From: an uncultured Clostridia bacterium
GTDB taxonomy: Bacteria; Bacillota; Clostridia; Lachnospirales; Lachnospiraceae
Direction of reading: 5' to 3'
Assembly: GCA_946614685.1 (NCBI GenBank)
Contig: CAMOHF010000074.1
Span: 1-6,068 of the forward strand
Length of the DNA stretch: 6,068 nt
Positions within the stretch are counted from its first letter, which is position 1. The number at the start of each line of letters is the position of its first letter. This document shows, one piece after another, positions 5,400 to 6,068 of the stretch. The notes under the pieces were generated by a model. It searched no databases. It was not told the origin of the DNA and saw only the letters and a list, made by a program, of their open reading frames with translations. The translations under genes and the position numbers were made by a program.

Positions 5400-6068
5400 T
5401 TATTTTACCTTAGTGAAGAACTTTGCATCGAAGAGCTTTGCGAAATCATCTGTCGATGCAATGACTTTGTCGTCGTAAACATATGCCGAAACTGCCATAA
5501 AGAGTCCGGGTTCAACTTCCATAACTCCGTAGTACATTTTGACAGGCATGTCAAACAATGTGTAGGACTGTACCTGTACAAGCACATCCTTGTCACCGGC
5601 CTTCAGTGTCACGGGATCTTCCAGTTTCACATCCTTTGCATCGGAAACAGCGGACAGATCTGTTACCATGGTAGGAAGCACCTTATCTGCGCTTGCTTCC
5701 GTAGCCAGCTCATACTCTACCATCGTGCCGTTCTTTTCAAGATCTACGAAGTACTCGCATCCGTAAGAAAGCTCAAATCCGTCAGCGGGGTTGATCTTAT
5801 ACTCATGGTCATCCTTCTTAATGGTGTCTTCGGCTTTCTCATTACCCGCCTCGGTCGTGCTTTCCTCGGTCGTACCTTCCTCGGTTGTCTTATCCGGATC
5901 AGGATCGGGAAGCTCAATATCTCCGCCGCCGAAAAGTCCTGCCATTCTATCGCTCCAAGCCTGCATCTTGGCCTGATTTTCCTGAATAAGCTGTGAGAAC
6001 GCGCTCTCATCCATGGTGGTAAGATCATACTCCTTACCCTGAGGAAGTGAAACAGCCTTGGTGCTTGC
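5400..6068 (-). CDS. Unrecognised, probably exported protein, C-terminal part (runs off right edge)
   Basis: The frame is open without a stop to position 6068, giving 222 codons of the C-terminal region; the true start is outside the window. An internal ATG at 6014 has no well-placed ribosome binding site, and the upstream codons read as normal protein (STKAVSLPQGKEYDLTT), so I do not take it as the start. Order of parts: a polar, probably helical segment (AFSQLIQENQAKMQAWSDRM, fragment residues 23-42); a Gly-rich turn; an acidic linker with PDPDPD and three TTE-type repeats (about 52-87); then a roughly 135-residue domain rich in beta-prone stretches with one Cys and no catalytic motif I recognise. 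Acidic Thr/Glu linkers of this kind are common in clostridial lipoproteins and surface proteins, which suggests an extracytoplasmic location, but the signal peptide is not visible. It ends with TAA directly against the aroD ATG, so the two are co-transcribed. Confidence 0.75.
   Translation of the reverse strand, partial: ASTKAVSLPQGKEYDLTTMDESAFSQLIQENQAKMQAWSDRMAGLFGGGDIELPDPDPDKTTEEGTTEESTTEAGNEKAEDTIKKDDHEYKINPADGFELSYGCEYFVDLEKNGTMVEYELATEASADKVLPTMVTDLSAVSDAKDVKLEDPVTLKAGDKDVLVQVQSYTLFDMPVKMYYGVMEVEPGLFMAVSAYVYDDKVIASTDDFAKLFDAKFFTKVK
5844..5888 (-). repeat. Three tandem 15-nt units encoding the TTEEG/TTEES/TTEAG linker
   Basis: On the minus strand the units are ACAACCGAGGAAGGT, ACGACCGAGGAAAGC and ACGACCGAGGCGGGT, differing at only a few positions. 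They keep frame and encode TTEEG, TTEES and TTEAG in the acidic linker of the exported-type protein. Copy-number change here would lengthen or shorten the linker without breaking the frame. Confidence 0.85.

Noticed and set aside
4960..5478. Plus-strand open frame antisense to aroD and the end of the upstream gene
   Set aside because: It crosses the aroD start junction on the opposite strand; Ser/Arg/Ile-rich composition with no motif.
5400..6014. ATG at 6014 as the true start of the exported-type protein
   Set aside because: The frame continues open upstream to the window edge with protein-like codons. The AAGGAG upstream is about 16 nt away and part of the coding stretch for GKEY.

Overview
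The window looks like a chromosomal segment of an anaerobic Firmicute, most likely a Lachnospiraceae-type Clostridium. This rests on strong AAGGAGG-type ribosome binding sites, consensus sigma-A promoters, moderate GC content, a long bacterial type-2-like isoleucyl-tRNA synthetase, a stand-alone type I 3-dehydroquinate dehydratase, and an acidic Thr/Glu-rich linker typical of clostridial exported proteins. The taxonomic call is inferred from style, not from a database match.

Layout. Positions 1-178 (minus) hold the first 59 codons of a glycogen/alpha-glucan phosphorylase, cut by the left edge. Positions 204-3350 (minus) are ileS, complete, 25 nt upstream of the phosphorylase gene and probably co-transcribed with it. 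Positions 3351-3586 are a divergent regulatory region. It has a perfect TTGACA-N18-TATAAT promoter for ileS, a leader of about 117 nt with several hairpins but no T-box, and a back-to-back promoter for the plus-strand gene. Positions 3587-4570 (plus) are a Gfo/Idh/MocA-family NAD(P)-dependent oxidoreductase. A hairpin terminator at 4579-4616 separates it from a convergent minus-strand pair: the C-terminal 222 codons of an unrecognised, probably exported protein (5400-6068, cut by the right edge), followed with zero spacing (TAA directly before ATG) by aroD (4620-5399).

The genes are mostly housekeeping: isoleucine charging of tRNA, storage glucan breakdown, a sugar-type dehydrogenase and a shikimate-pathway step. 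I see no mobile element, CRISPR array, tRNA or rRNA, and nothing that amounts to an undescribed multi-gene system. The two places most worth a second look are a perfect 13-bp inverted repeat inside the aroD coding sequence, which coincides with an apparent 5-residue in-frame insertion, and the ileS leader, which is structured, lacks a T-box and carries a 35-codon open frame ending exactly on the ileS start codon.
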